Shown here: positions 1-9,133 of the stretch, piece by piece
How the letters are laid out: each line of letters starts with the position of its first letter
How positions within the stretch are numbered: position 1 is the stretch's first letter
Assembly: GCF_000328665.1 (NCBI RefSeq)
Contig: NC_019977.1
Span: forward strand, 1,116,001 to 1,180,000
Reading direction: 5' to 3'
DNA: 64,000 bases
DNA from: Methanomethylovorans hollandica DSM 15978
Lineage (GTDB): Archaea; Halobacteriota; Methanosarcinia; Methanosarcinales; Methanosarcinaceae
Position numbers and translations under genes: made by a program
Notes under the pieces: generated by a model
Told to the model about the DNA's origin: nothing
What the model saw: the letters and a program-made list of their open reading frames with translations, nothing else
The model's database searches: none

Positions 1-1
1 C

Positions 2-1852
2 CCGGAATATGGGGCTACAATGGGATTCTTCCCTGCTGATGAGAAGACCCTGGAATATATGCTTATGACAGGCAGGGACAGGAAGCATGTGGACATGGTC
101 CGCGAGTACCTCAAGATACAGGGACTGTTCGTAACTGATGATTCTCCGGAACCTGTATTCACACATACGCTGGAACTTGACATGAGCACCGTGGAACCAT
201 GCCTGGCAGGACCCAAAAGACCTCAGGATCGCATAATGCTTTCCGAAATGCCCCACGTATTCCACAAGGCAATGGAAACGTCATTCAAAGAAAAGAGAGG
301 AGGAGAGTTACTCGCAGCAGATCCGGAATACAATCGCTGGCTGGAAGAGGGGGGGTACAGTGTTGCAAAGGACAAATATCCTGGTCATTCTGGTCTTCTG
401 AAGATCAAATGTTCTGAAGATAATGTTTCTGTCTCGCATGGTGCTGTGGTTATTGCATCCATTACTTCATGCACCAATACTTCCAATCCCGCCGTGCTCA
501 TAGGTGCAGGGCTGCTTGCAAAGAAAGCGGTGGAGAGGGGACTGCGGGTGAAACCCTTTGTGAAGACAAGCTTGTCTCCGGGTTCTAGGGTAGTAACCGA
601 CTATCTGAAAGCTTCGGAATTAACACCTTATCTCGAGGCTCTGGGATTCCATGAGGTAGGATATGGATGTACCACATGTATCGGTAACAGTGGTCCTCTG
701 AAGGATTCAGTGTCTCAGGCAATAAAGAACAAAGACCTTACAGTTGCTGCAGTACTTAGCGGTAACAGGAATTTCGAGGGCAGAATCAATGCCCAGATAA
801 AGGCGAACTATCTTGCTTCTCCCATACTGGTGGTCGCATTTGCTCTTGCAGGTACAGTGGACATCGATCTTACCCGGGAACCTGTAGCATGTGATCCTAA
901 TGGGCAGCCAGTGTATCTGAAAGATATATGGCCCGGACGGGAAGAGATCAATGATTATGTTTCCAGGTATGTTCTTCCTGAAATGTTTGAAAACCAATAC
1001 TCCAATGTGTTTGAAGGCACACAGCTGTGGAAGCAAATGAATGCTCCCAGCGGAACCCAATATAGCTGGAATCCTGAATCCACTTATATCCAGGAGCCAC
1101 CTTTCTTCAAGGATTTCCCACTTGATATAAGGGCAAAACAGGATATAAAGGGTGCAAGGGTTCTGGCAATGCTGGGTGACAGTATAACCACTGACCATAT
1201 ATCACCTGCAGGGTCCATACCTGCACACTATCCTGCCGGAGAATATCTCCTTAACCGCGGTGTAGATGAAAAGCATTTTAATTCATATGGAGCCCGCAGA
1301 GGAAATCATGAGGTCATGATGCGTGGGACCTTTGGTAATGTCAGGCTCAAAAATCAGCTTGTTCCAGGAAAAGTGGGCTCCTGGACCTTGCATCTGCCTG
1401 ACAGACAGGAGATGTACATCTATGATGCTGCCATGCAGTATATGAAAGATAAAGTCCCATTGATAGTGATCGCAGGCAAAGAGTATGGTACTGGAAGTTC
1501 TCGCGACTGGGCTGCCAAGGGTACTCAGCTTTTGGGAGTCCAAGCAGTGATAGCTGAATCATTCGAGCGTATTCACCGCAGCAATCTTATAGGCATGGGA
1601 GTACTTCCCCTGCAATTCAAGGAAGGAGAGAATTTCAGAACCTTTGGATTAGATGGGACTGAAGTATATGATCTGTTGGATATTGCCATGTTGCAGCCCG
1701 CCGGTGAACTGAGGGTTGTGGCCCACAAGGCAGATGGCACCGCAAAAACCTTCAATGTCATTGTAAGGCTTAATTCTTCCATTGAGGTGGAATATTTCCG
1801 AAATGGAGGAATATTGCATAGGTTCCTCAGGGAGAATATCAAAGGGAACTGA
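2..1852 (+). CDS. acnA: Aconitate hydratase, 5' end outside window
   Basis: Aconitase interconverts citrate and isocitrate with a 4Fe-4S cluster in the cytoplasm. The reading frame is open from base 2, so the N-terminal part lies upstream of the window; about 616 residues are visible. The cluster cysteines appear in SCTNTSNP (near 465-490) and GCTTCIGNSGP (near 668-695), the substrate-binding GDSITTDHISPAG follows near 1180, and the swivel-domain motif GSSRDWAAKG sits near 1495. This is the AcnA/IRP-type arrangement. Citrate synthase follows on the same strand about 750 bp downstream, so the two supply the oxidative branch (citrate to 2-oxoglutarate) of an incomplete TCA cycle. The gap between them and an opposing small gene argue for separate promoters. 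Identity is certain; only the start is missing. Confidence 0.96.
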   Translation, partial: PEYGATMGFFPADEKTLEYMLMTGRDRKHVDMVREYLKIQGLFVTDDSPEPVFTHTLELDMSTVEPCLAGPKRPQDRIMLSEMPHVFHKAMETSFKEKRGGELLAADPEYNRWLEEGGYSVAKDKYPGHSGLLKIKCSEDNVSVSHGAVVIASITSCTNTSNPAVLIGAGLLAKKAVERGLRVKPFVKTSLSPGSRVVTDYLKASELTPYLEALGFHEVGYGCTTCIGNSGPLKDSVSQAIKNKDLTVAAVLSGNRNFEGRINAQIKANYLASPILVVAFALAGTVDIDLTREPVACDPNGQPVYLKDIWPGREEINDYVSRYVLPEMFENQYSNVFEGTQLWKQMNAPSGTQYSWNPESTYIQEPPFFKDFPLDIRAKQDIKGARVLAMLGDSITTDHISPAGSIPAHYPAGEYLLNRGVDEKHFNSYGARRGNHEVMMRGTFGNVRLKNQLVPGKVGSWTLHLPDRQEMYIYDAAMQYMKDKVPLIVIAGKEYGTGSSRDWAAKGTQLLGVQAVIAESFERIHRSNLIGMGVLPLQFKEGENFRTFGLDGTEVYDLLDIAMLQPAGELRVVAHKADGTAKTFNVIVRLNSSIEVEYFRNGGILHRFLRENIKGN

Positions 1853-2012
1853 GTTTCCCTTTAGATCATTTTTTAATAAATTTTAAAAATATTATGCTAC
1901 CCGGTGGTCCTGGCATGAAAAACAGTAAAATATAAAAAGAGCTTTGTCGGCATATATAAGTAATACCGACAGCAGATCAATAATTATAATTTAGTATATT
2001 GATGACTTAAGT

Positions 2013-2216
2013 TCAGTATCTCTTTGGTGGCCTGTGAGCTGGCAGGCAGTCCCTGCAGTATACTGGTCTGTCGGGGTCAGGTTCGAAAGGTACCTGTGTT
2101 TCCTTACCACAGTCTGCGCAGGTTGCATTGTGCATCTCTCTGTTTTCCCCACCGAAACCGCCACGGCCGCTGCCGCCTCTGTTTCCTTGGGATGATCCAA
2201 ATCCTCTGCGTTCCAT
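2013..2216 (-). CDS. Small CxxC-x17-CxxC zinc-binding protein
   Basis: A 67-residue protein with a Gly/Arg-rich flexible N-terminus (residues 4-26) and a C-terminal zinc-binding module. The module is CADC, then exactly 17 residues, then CRDC, which is the spacing that defines the CxxC-x17-CxxC family of small archaeal and bacterial proteins of unknown role. The RGG-like N-terminus suggests nucleic-acid contact, but that is inference. The ATG at 2214-2216 is preceded on the minus strand by a purine-rich AGGAGG-like stretch (near 2223-2229), supporting this start. It lies between aconitase and citrate synthase on the opposite strand and is probably transcribed alone. Confidence 0.75.
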   Translation of the reverse strand: MERRGFGSSQGNRGGSGRGGFGGENREMHNATCADCGKETQVPFEPDPDRPVYCRDCLPAHRPPKRY

Positions 2217-2608
2217 ATATTTACCTCCTATTTATTTTATTATCAATCTATCCAAAAGAGACACTCTGTTTCTTGTAGGAGGCTTTTTGAACATAATTGA
2301 CTCATTTATACATTGTTTTTTCAAATATAATAGTTTTGCTTAAAAAGGGTATAAATTCACATGAATATGAAACTGTAGGTTGCGGTTTTGTTTAAAATGA
2401 ATTTTTATTATATAATTTTTTATATTAATTTGTGCTTTATATACACTCGGTTTCTTAAAAGATTTATAAAAATTGAAAAAGCTCATAAAAGGGTGCTACA
2501 GAATGAATATGATAGATGCTAATTCGTAAAAACACTTAAATATGTTTGAATAAAACACTCATATTACATATTTTACTAAAAACACGTTGCTTATAAAATG
2601 GGATTTTG
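2217..2608. other. AT-rich gap with promoter for citrate synthase
   Basis: No gene seen. The gap is strongly AT-rich and must hold the promoters for the small zinc protein (leftward) and citrate synthase (rightward). A TATA-like GCTTTATATAC near 2432 on the plus strand would give the citrate synthase message a leader of roughly 150 nt; this is a guess from the motif alone. Confidence 0.4.
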
Positions 2609-3706
2609 ATGGACCAGGTAAAAAAGGGCTTAGAGGGTGTTGTAGCTTTGGATACGCAAATATCTTTTATAGACGGTGTCCAGGGCATACTCAGATACAG
2701 AGGTATAGAGATAGAAAAGCTTGCAGACCTTTCTTATGATGCGGTTTCTTATCTTCTCATATATGGAAAGATACCCGACGCCGGAGAACTGAAACCATTT
2801 TCCATGGAGCTTATTAAGGAAAGGGACGTGCATCCACATCTTCTGGACATGTTGAAGTTCTGTGATTTTGAGCACGAATTCCTCGATGCCTTGAGAACTG
2901 CTATTTCCGTATGTGCGCATTTTGATGAAGATTTAAATGACATTTCTGAGCAGGCCAATGTCAGAAAGGCCATAAGGCTCATTGCGCGGTTCCCGACACT
3001 GGTTGCCGCTTTTTACAGGATGGCTAATGGTCTGGAAGTAATATCCCCGGATCCATCTCTCTCCCATGGAGCGAATTTCCTGTATATGCTAAGAGGAGCA
3101 CTTCCCACTGCACTGGAAGCGCAAGCAATGGAAAAAGATTTTATTCTCAGTGCGGAGCATGAACTGAATCCTTCTACCTTCGCTTTGAGGATAACCGCTT
3201 CCACTCTCTCTGACATGCATTCAGCCGTCATATCAGGTCTCTGCACCCTTAAAGGCTCCCTGCACGGCGGGGCAAGGGAGGGAGTGATGGATATGCTGGA
3301 TGATATAGGTTCAGCTGACAATATCGCAGCATATGTTCAGGAGCATCTGGAGCACAAGCAGAGAATAATGGGATTCGGACACCGGGTCTATAAGACCTAT
3401 GATCCCAGGGCCCGTATCTACAGGGACATAGCAATGCAAGTGGCCACGGAGAAAGGTAAAAGCCACTGGTTTGACCTTGCCAGGGAAATAGAGTCAGTAA
3501 TGTATCATGAAATGGTTGAGAACAAGCATAAACCCATATATCCGAACGTGGACTTCTACTCAGGGGTACTGTATAAGGACCTGGATATTCCTTCATATAT
3601 GGCTACCTCTATCTTTGCCATAGGAAGGATATCCGGATGGATAGCTCATTTTATGGAACAATATGCTGATAACAGGGTCATCAGGCCCAGAGCACATTTT
3701 GTTTAA
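2609..3706 (+). CDS. gltA: Citrate synthase
   Basis: Condenses acetyl-CoA and oxaloacetate to citrate. All three catalytic residues are visible: His in SLHGGAREG (near 3255), His in MGFGHRVYKTYDPRA (near 3375), and Asp in PNVDFYSG (near 3545). At 365 residues it has the short dimeric type II length usual in archaea and Gram-positive bacteria. ATG 2609 is used; a TTG directly before it could add one residue. Together with the upstream aconitase it makes precursors for glutamate in a methanogen with an incomplete TCA cycle. Some members of this fold are 2-methylcitrate synthases, but no methylcitrate-cycle genes are nearby. Confidence 0.95.
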   Translation: MDQVKKGLEGVVALDTQISFIDGVQGILRYRGIEIEKLADLSYDAVSYLLIYGKIPDAGELKPFSMELIKERDVHPHLLDMLKFCDFEHEFLDALRTAISVCAHFDEDLNDISEQANVRKAIRLIARFPTLVAAFYRMANGLEVISPDPSLSHGANFLYMLRGALPTALEAQAMEKDFILSAEHELNPSTFALRITASTLSDMHSAVISGLCTLKGSLHGGAREGVMDMLDDIGSADNIAAYVQEHLEHKQRIMGFGHRVYKTYDPRARIYRDIAMQVATEKGKSHWFDLAREIESVMYHEMVENKHKPIYPNVDFYSGVLYKDLDIPSYMATSIFAIGRISGWIAHFMEQYADNRVIRPRAHFV

Positions 3707-3750
3707 AGGATCTGCAACATCAAAAAGTCTCGGATCCAGAGGACTGAAAA

Positions 3751-4203
3751 TCAAGGATCTCTGTTTGCCTTTCTTTTTTCGGCTATTATCTTCAGTTGCT
3801 CGTTCATGGCATTGAAGCCATTTTCCGTGTCTTCTTTTATCAGATACATAAATAATGGTACGAGAAGGCCGGTGAATTTTTCGCAATTGATGAAATGTAC
3901 ACTTCCATCTTCCATTTCCTCTATCCTGAACAAATGCTCGCCGTCCAGTAATCCCTTTACCCAGAATTGCCCTTTCCAGCGTATTTCCCTGTTTACCTCT
4001 GTATTGAGCACCACAGGTTTGAGATTGATCTTCAAGAAGTCATTGGTTTTAAACTGCACTTCGAGCAGTTCTCCAATTTGCAGTTTTCCGGAAACATGGG
4101 TGATAAATGGGTTCCATGCATGATACTCTTTGAGATCAGCGAGAACTTCCCATACATCTTTCGGCAATGCCTGAATGTTGATCGTTGTACAAATTCTTTT
4201 CAT
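3751..4203 (-). CDS. SRPBCC (START-like) family protein
   Basis: A 150-residue protein with the pattern of the helix-grip SRPBCC fold (polyketide cyclase/dehydrase and lipid-transport group): an N-terminal strand with short helices carrying VWEVLADLKEYHAWNPFI (residues 17-34), a run of beta strands, and a long C-terminal helix beginning GFNAMNEQLKIIAEKRK. Such proteins bind small hydrophobic ligands; substrate and role cannot be read from sequence. It converges on citrate synthase with a 44-bp gap. Family assignment is sound, function unknown. Confidence 0.8.
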   Translation of the reverse strand: MKRICTTINIQALPKDVWEVLADLKEYHAWNPFITHVSGKLQIGELLEVQFKTNDFLKINLKPVVLNTEVNREIRWKGQFWVKGLLDGEHLFRIEEMEDGSVHFINCEKFTGLLVPLFMYLIKEDTENGFNAMNEQLKIIAEKRKANRDP

Positions 4204-4524
4204 ATTGATCTTTTAAAACCCTTAAAAGTTTATTGCGGCTTAGAGGGTGTCATTTATGAGAACATCAATGATCTTATGAAAACCTTCCTTATCTGCATTT
4301 TTGAAATAATGTGCAGAATCTATGCCTATAACCATGAAAAAAACCAGTAAAGCATTGTTGAGCGAATATCTCATTAAATTCTCCTTGTCATTTTAATGCA
4401 CGAGCTCAAACTTTAAATGTTTAGCGTTTGATATATTATCACAAGATACTAGAGGCTTTATAAAAACCTCATTATTTGAAAATAGTTGTATGACGTACAT
4501 AACTAATTGATTATAAAGAGGGTT

Positions 4525-4840
4525 AATCTAAATCTTCAACAATTAATATTGAAACTTAAAGTCTCAATAGAGTCCCTTTATTGAAAAATGAACCAATGAC
4601 TTGATTACTTCTTTTGAGTTCCTTCTTTACCCTTGCCAAGATATTCGTAGTTTTTCTTTTTCTCCAATGCTCTTTTGCTGTATTTTTGTTAGTCACGAGT
4701 GTGCTTCCAGCATCTTCACTATCGACAAAATAATCTTCTAAAAGGTCATATAGATTTATGGTCCTGTATCTTGCGAGCTCACTCCCATGATCTACTAAGG
4801 ACAGGATTATCATATTTTACAGCAATTTAGATACGCTGGC
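4525..4840 (-). mobile_element. Internally deleted relic of an IS256-family element
   Basis: This segment aligns by eye with the intact element at 43840-45093. The right end (4740-4840) matches the transposase N-terminus (NLYDLLEDYFV...) and the terminal repeat region ending GATACGCTGGC. The left part matches the transposase C-terminus (TTNILARVKKELKRSNQVIGSF against TTNILECVNRELKRRSKVIGAF). About 290 codons between the two are gone. The left terminal repeat could not be found, so the relic should not be mobile. An 85-residue fused reading frame remains open at 4556-4813. Confidence 0.8.
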
Positions 4841-4878
4841 GTTTTTCAAGTGCTGAAGGGGCCAGCACTACGAAATTT

Positions 4879-5091
4879 TTATTTCAGTTTTATTACACAG
4901 ACATGATCAATCTTTTCCATGAGTAACTTATCTTCTCTTGCAAGCCAACCAACGGCCATTAAGACTGTTTCGGAATCAAAACCGCTTTTTTTGAGCGTTC
5001 TCTTCAGTTTAGCTGTAGTTGATTCGTCTTTCTCAAGCAGTCTGTAAACATGGCCTGCTGCCTCTCCTATACTAAAACATACGTCATCCAT
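4879..5091 (-). CDS. Winged helix-turn-helix protein (DUF2582-like)
   Basis: A 70-residue protein matching the DUF2582 winged-helix pattern: IGEAAGHVYRLLEKDESTTAKLKRTLKKSG (residues 8-37), then VLMAVGWLAREDKLLMEK (44-61). The AVGWLAREDKL signature is characteristic. Members are thought to bind DNA, but targets are not known. It stands alone between the IS relic and a long gap. The ATG at 5089-5091 is kept because the conserved block starts only a few residues later. Confidence 0.8.
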   Translation of the reverse strand: MDDVCFSIGEAAGHVYRLLEKDESTTAKLKRTLKKSGFDSETVLMAVGWLAREDKLLMEKIDHVCVIKLK

Positions 5092-5541
5092 ATTCTCACC
5101 GGTATTTTACTTTACTTATGTACAGACTATAATGATGGATATGTTAATTTTGAAATGCCCTCATCTTGCAAAAATATACATCTATTCCATTAGATCCCAT
5201 TTTCATGCTACCCCTCATTGCATGTGGAACTCCCCAGTTCCCAATCCGCTTATCACATCTCATCTGAGAAGATATTGCTTATTTCCAATTTAAATAAAAC
5301 TTATTCTATATAACATCTACGGGGTTTAATTTAATGTCATTGCAAAAATTGTAATGCCATTATAATTTTAAAATCTATTGTTCCGGTTACTTTCGCTATC
5401 CTTGGCTCAGGTGCTTATTATCATACTTTCAAGTTCAGATAAAGTATCCAATCAATTGCACATCTGCACTATGTTTCTGTAATTCTGTTACCCACAGATG
5501 CATATTCCACTGTTTTGTAAGGGAAGAGCATTTGAGCTGTT
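5092..5541. other. Gap without recognisable genes
   Basis: AT-rich 450-bp stretch. Only short unconvincing reading frames are seen, and no RNA gene. It holds the promoter of the leftward winged-helix gene. Confidence 0.5.
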
Positions 5542-5639
5542 GGCAGCGTATCTATTTTGCTGTAAAATGTGATAGTCCTGAACCTTAATAGAATATTACA
5601 AACAACTAGGAGAAGGTACAGCAAAATAGAGGCCCTACC
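5542..5639. mobile_element. 98-bp MITE derived from the IS256-family element
   Basis: The left end (GGCAGCGTATCTATTTTGC and onward to about 5617) matches the reverse complement of the right end of the element at 43840-45093, including the stretch around AGAATATTACAAACAACTAG. The right end (AGCAAAATAGAGGCCCTACC) matches the reverse complement of its left end. Everything between the ends, including the transposase, is missing. The result is a short terminal-inverted-repeat element that a full-length copy could in principle mobilise in trans. No target-site duplication is visible. Confidence 0.8.
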
Positions 5640-5965
5640 TAAAATCCCAAGCCTTCTGTATATTCACATACCTTTAGCATATTATGCTGCCCATAATAAT
5701 TTACATTCAGGTCTTGTTAAATATCATTGTGTTATAAGTTATTTTAATCCAGTTAAAAATTACTGGGGCTAAATCCATAGGGGATTAAAAATCCCACAAA
5801 CTTCCCAAGATGTCAGCAAAATTCTCATCCTCTCCATGCTGACATCTCCCACTCTTCACAAGGATGCTGGTTAAAAGATTTGATATGGCTATCCTGCTCT
5901 GTTGCTTTACCGGGCTGCGTTCCGGTTTGACAGTTTAATATAAGAAACATACACCAGGGGCATGA
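5640..5965. other. Gap without recognisable genes
   Basis: No convincing reading frame, RNA or repeat was seen in this 326-bp stretch. Confidence 0.5.
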
Positions 5966-6211
5966 TCACCTCCTCCTGTTGATGGTACCGAATGCTGTTA
6001 CAAAGAACCCAGCAAACACTGCAGTTGCCAGCCATGCCATTCTGTTGACATCCTGGTATTGAGCTGCCACATCAGTAATAGTCATTGTGGTGAACTGATT
6101 GGAGAGATCTGCAACTCTTGTCTGGGTGGTAATGTAGTCTTCTTCTGAGCATACGCCGTTACACACATTTTTACCCACAACCGGGGGAGTACATGGGTAA
6201 ATTGCACACAA
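5966..6211 (-). CDS. Small single-span membrane protein, unknown
   Basis: Encodes up to 81 residues. The C-terminal half carries one predicted membrane helix (MAWLATAVFAGFFVTAFG, residues 58-75) followed by a basic INRRR tail. The N-terminal part has four cysteines. The protein is not recognised. The C-terminal half looks like a real protein while the N-terminus is doubtful; the true start may be further in. It stands alone in a gene-poor stretch. Confidence 0.4.
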   Translation of the reverse strand: MCAIYPCTPPVVGKNVCNGVCSEEDYITTQTRVADLSNQFTTMTITDVAAQYQDVNRMAWLATAVFAGFFVTAFGTINRRR

Positions 6212-6658
6212 TAGAAGAAATATTATTCAATATATCTAATGTTTCTAAAAAAGATTTTTATAAAAATTGATGAAAGGCGGGGTATTGATGCGATTTATAC
6301 AGATTGTCCATATGTATAAAAATATACAATAATGATATAGTTCCAGTACAAAAGTGTAGCAGATCACATGCCAACGGCTGCATGGTTAATGAGTTGAGAC
6401 GATAGTGCAGAAGAGATTTTAGAAGAATAGTGTGTTGGTGGGAGGTGTGTAGGCTCTCATCGAGCGTGTGTGCGCATGAGGTGTGGAAGTTATTAATAAA
6501 TCTATCTATGTGTAAAACGTCCTCTATATAACGAATTTTTCTCGACACAGGCAATAAACTGTTAACATAAATGTAATAATGATAAGTTCCACATAATGGA
6601 AGCAGCAGCAGATTTATTTGTGACAGCCTCAATAGTATGAGTGAAGAAGTCTATTCAC
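6212..6658. other. Gap, nothing convincing
   Basis: A 124-residue minus-strand frame exists (6258-6632), but its composition is implausible for a protein and it has no conserved motif. No RNA or repeat was recognised. Confidence 0.45.
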
Positions 6659-7273
6659 TCAATTTTCAAATGCAAGTGCATCTTTTGGACATATCTCAAT
6701 GCATCTGCCACATTTTATGCAATCTCTTTTAGTAAGGCTATTACGGACATCCAGCTGCATTGGACACACTTTATCACACTTCTTACAGTTGATGCATTTT
6801 TCAGCATCCAATTTTACCTGATACCGATCTTTTCCCAAAATGTGCTGTACCGTACCCATGGGACAGAATGTACACCAGGTCCTGGGATTGATGGACAAGC
6901 CCAGCAATATGGCTATTGTAGTTGTGGTCAGACACATGATCACAAGTATCATACCTATCTGATTGAACAGACCCTGAGTCTGTAGCAGCCTGTATCCCAT
7001 AAATCCCATCATGAACAAAAATATGGGTACTCTTATCCAGAAACTCCTAAGCACAGGAGGGATCTTTTTATTCTGACTGATCTTGCCTAACCAGAAATCA
7101 TTGAAACTGCCTCTGGGACACAGATTTCCGCAGAACCACCTTCCTCTGAAAGGACTGATGAGCAGTAAGGTGCCAAACACCAGGAGCATGAAGTATCCCA
7201 ATACTGGATACCACAAACCTGCAATAGATACGATGATTACAAGGATCCCAAGATATGGAGTAATTTTAAGCAT
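6659..7273 (-). CDS. NapH/CcoG-like membrane ferredoxin (4Fe-4S)
   Basis: A 204-residue polytopic membrane protein with two ferredoxin-type cluster sites. Predicted membrane helices lie at about 8-40, 80-95 and 104-126. CxxxCP-type motifs occur at Cys48/52 (CGNLCPRG) and Cys134/137 (CTFCPMG), as in the NapH/MauN/CcoG family. Two classical 4Fe-4S motifs follow at Cys160/163/166/170 and Cys185/188/191/195. The layout implies electron transfer between the membrane and a cytoplasmic partner, but the partner is not in the window. The gene lies 30 bp downstream of a winged-helix regulator, almost certainly in one transcript. Confidence 0.88.
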   Translation of the reverse strand: MLKITPYLGILVIIVSIAGLWYPVLGYFMLLVFGTLLLISPFRGRWFCGNLCPRGSFNDFWLGKISQNKKIPPVLRSFWIRVPIFLFMMGFMGYRLLQTQGLFNQIGMILVIMCLTTTTIAILLGLSINPRTWCTFCPMGTVQHILGKDRYQVKLDAEKCINCKKCDKVCPMQLDVRNSLTKRDCIKCGRCIEICPKDALAFEN

Positions 7274-7303
7274 TTTTTCACCAGGACAATGTATTAGGGA
7301 CTT

Positions 7304-7681
7304 TCAAGGAACAATTACAATATTTTGATCCTCTTCCCATATTATCAGTTCTTTTTCAACGCGCTCAACCCAGCTATTAATTATTTTCATGATAAGTTCT
7401 TTGATCTCTCTCTTGTTCTTTATCCTGTACACAAAGAAATAGCCCCCTCCGTCCAGGTTGTTCTGGAACTTTTGCAGTACTTTTTTTTCAGTGAGTTTTT
7501 TGACGCTTCTCTGTACTGTGGATATGTCAAGAGACAGATCTGCAGCTACTTGCTCGGTAGTGAACCATCTGGTATCATTTCCCAAGAGATATTTCAATAC
7601 CTGAAGCTCTGCTTTTGTCAGATTGAGACCACACTTTATGACAGCTTCGATCTGGAACTCCTTACATGCAAAATCTACCAT
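7304..7681 (-). CDS. MarR/TrmB-like winged-helix regulator
   Basis: A 125-residue regulator. The winged helix spans about residues 18-85 (LTKAELQVLKYLLGN, then TTEQVAADLSLDISTVQRSV as the recognition helix, then a wing with GGGYFFVYRI). The remainder (KELIMKIINSWVERVEKEL) is a long helix suited to dimerisation. It is the first gene of a two-gene unit with the NapH-like ferredoxin. Its promoter holds several CAGTACTG-type palindromes, one over the expected transcription start, the usual arrangement for an autorepressor. No sensory cysteines or metal site are obvious except the N-terminal Cys6 and Cys17, so a redox cue is possible but unproven. Confidence 0.82.
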   Translation of the reverse strand: MVDFACKEFQIEAVIKCGLNLTKAELQVLKYLLGNDTRWFTTEQVAADLSLDISTVQRSVKKLTEKKVLQKFQNNLDGGGYFFVYRIKNKREIKELIMKIINSWVERVEKELIIWEEDQNIVIVP

Positions 7682-7700
7682 AACACTACCTCTGCATAGT

Positions 7701-7780
7701 TACAGTACTGTATTAACATAACAGTATTATATAAACCATGTCAAGTACTGCAATATACTGACCATTAATAGCAGTACTGC
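7701..7780 (-). promoter_or_regulatory. Promoter with repeated CAGTACTG operators
   Basis: Reading leftward, a TATA box (TTTATATAA, about 7727-7735) is followed about 25 nt later by the 12-bp perfect palindrome TACAGTACTGTA at 7701-7712, at the expected start site of the regulator gene. Related copies lie at 7720-7731 (ACAGTATTAT), 7743-7760 (AAGTACTGCAATATACTG) and 7771-7780 (GCAGTACTGC, perfect). The cluster is best explained as the binding array of the adjacent winged-helix regulator; the assignment is inferred from position. Confidence 0.65.
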
Positions 7781-7848
7781 CAAGAAGAGGGAAAGCCCTT
7801 AACGAATATCCCGATCTCAAGATCATTCGCAAGATGAGTAAATTCCGT

Positions 7849-8463
7849 TTATTGTTTGATATAGCCGGGTGTCAGCTTTTTCTCCAGCAAGGTAAAAGAA
7901 AGATCTATGAACAGAGCCAGCAATATTGCAGGGATAGCTCCTAAGAGCAGCTTTTCAGTGTTATAGCCGATTAGTCCCTGAAAGATGATTTCTCCCAATC
8001 CGCCGCTGCCAATGAACGCAGTAAGTACAGCTATGCTGTTTGCCAGGATGGCTGCAAACTTGATACCTGCGAACATGGCGGGATATGCATTCGGGAACCT
8101 TATATAGCGCTGTATCTGCCATTCACTGAGCCCGATGCCGTTAGCATAGTCTATAAGCGCAGGGTCCACATTTGTAAGACCAATGTATGTGTTCTTGATT
8201 ATAGGCAAAAGCGCCCTCAGCATTATGGCTATAAGTGCAGGAACAAAGCCTATTCCCAGAAAAGGTACCACTATGGCTATCACTGCAAAACTGGGCACTG
8301 CTTGCACAAGGTTGGCAAAGTTCATCACAACTGATGCCAGCCGCCGGCTATAGAGAGAGGCGAATGCAAGAGGTACTGCTACCATGATGCTTGCCAGCAA
8401 CGTGGTGTACACAAGCACGATGTGTTCCCACGTAGCATTCAGTATCAACGCTGTGGCTGCCAT
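7849..8463 (-). CDS. Osmoprotectant ABC transporter permease
   Basis: A 204-residue inner permease with five to six predicted membrane helices. The family loop is visible as IGLSEWQIQRYIRFPNAYPA (about residues 119-138), followed by GSGGLGEIIF. This is the OpuCB/OpuCD (ProW-like) pattern for uptake of glycine betaine, choline or related compatible solutes. It overlaps the preceding permease by 19 bp and is the last gene of a four-gene operon (binding protein, ATPase, permease, permease). Substrate cannot be fixed from the permease. Confidence 0.9.
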   Translation of the reverse strand: MAATALILNATWEHIVLVYTTLLASIMVAVPLAFASLYSRRLASVVMNFANLVQAVPSFAVIAIVVPFLGIGFVPALIAIMLRALLPIIKNTYIGLTNVDPALIDYANGIGLSEWQIQRYIRFPNAYPAMFAGIKFAAILANSIAVLTAFIGSGGLGEIIFQGLIGYNTEKLLLGAIPAILLALFIDLSFTLLEKKLTPGYIKQ

Positions 8464-9101
8464 GTACCATACCTCTTGTACAGTTCTTTTTCAATCCTGC
8501 CAGCCCCGAGGTCAAGTATAACAGCCAGTATCCCTGTCCACAGGCCTGCCAGCAGTATGACATCTTTCTCATACAGCTGGATACCGTTCTGGAGCACGGT
8601 TCCAAGTCCTCCGGCAGCCACAAGCCCTCCCAGTGTGACAACACCCATGGTGAACACCAGAGCTATCCTTATCCCCCCGGCTATGAGAGGCAGGGCCATG
8701 GGTATCCTTACTTTGAGAAGTATGTCCCGTGGTGACAGTCCAATAGCTTCAGCCACATATATGTATTTGCTATCCACGCCTTTAAGGCCGGTATAGGTGT
8801 TCCTTGCTATAGGCAATATTGAATAGATCACCGAAGCAGCTATCGTTGGTCCTGTTCCCAGACGCAAAAGAGGCAAAAGAATGACCAACAATGCCAGATC
8901 CGGTATTGTTTCCAGTAGATTGAGAAAGTTAAGTACCGGGGAAGCTATCCTCGGCCTGATGTATATGAGCACTCCCACACCAACTCCGATTATCACCGAT
9001 ATGGTCAGAGCGATACTGAACATTTCCAGATGTTCAATGGTCCGTATGGTAAGCAGGTGCTTATCCCACAGTGTCATAATTTCGTGGAAATCCTCTATCA
9101 T
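8445..9101 (-). CDS. Osmoprotectant ABC transporter permease
   Basis: A 218-residue permease, paralogue of the next gene, with which it presumably forms a heterodimeric channel. Membrane helices start at about residue 26. The coupling loop appears as IGLSPRDILLKVRIPMALPL, and the conserved GGLVAAGGLG follows. It overlaps its downstream partner by 19 bp and lies 32 bp after the ATPase gene. Confidence 0.9.
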   Translation of the reverse strand: MIEDFHEIMTLWDKHLLTIRTIEHLEMFSIALTISVIIGVGVGVLIYIRPRIASPVLNFLNLLETIPDLALLVILLPLLRLGTGPTIAASVIYSILPIARNTYTGLKGVDSKYIYVAEAIGLSPRDILLKVRIPMALPLIAGGIRIALVFTMGVVTLGGLVAAGGLGTVLQNGIQLYEKDVILLAGLWTGILAVILDLGAGRIEKELYKRYGTWQPQR

Positions 9102-9133
9102 CTTGCTCCATTTACCTTTCCATTATATTTCCA

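Noticed and set aside
6258-6632. 124-codon minus-strand frame
   Set aside because: Residue composition (runs of L, H, S, Y without pattern) and lack of any start signal or motif suggest chance.
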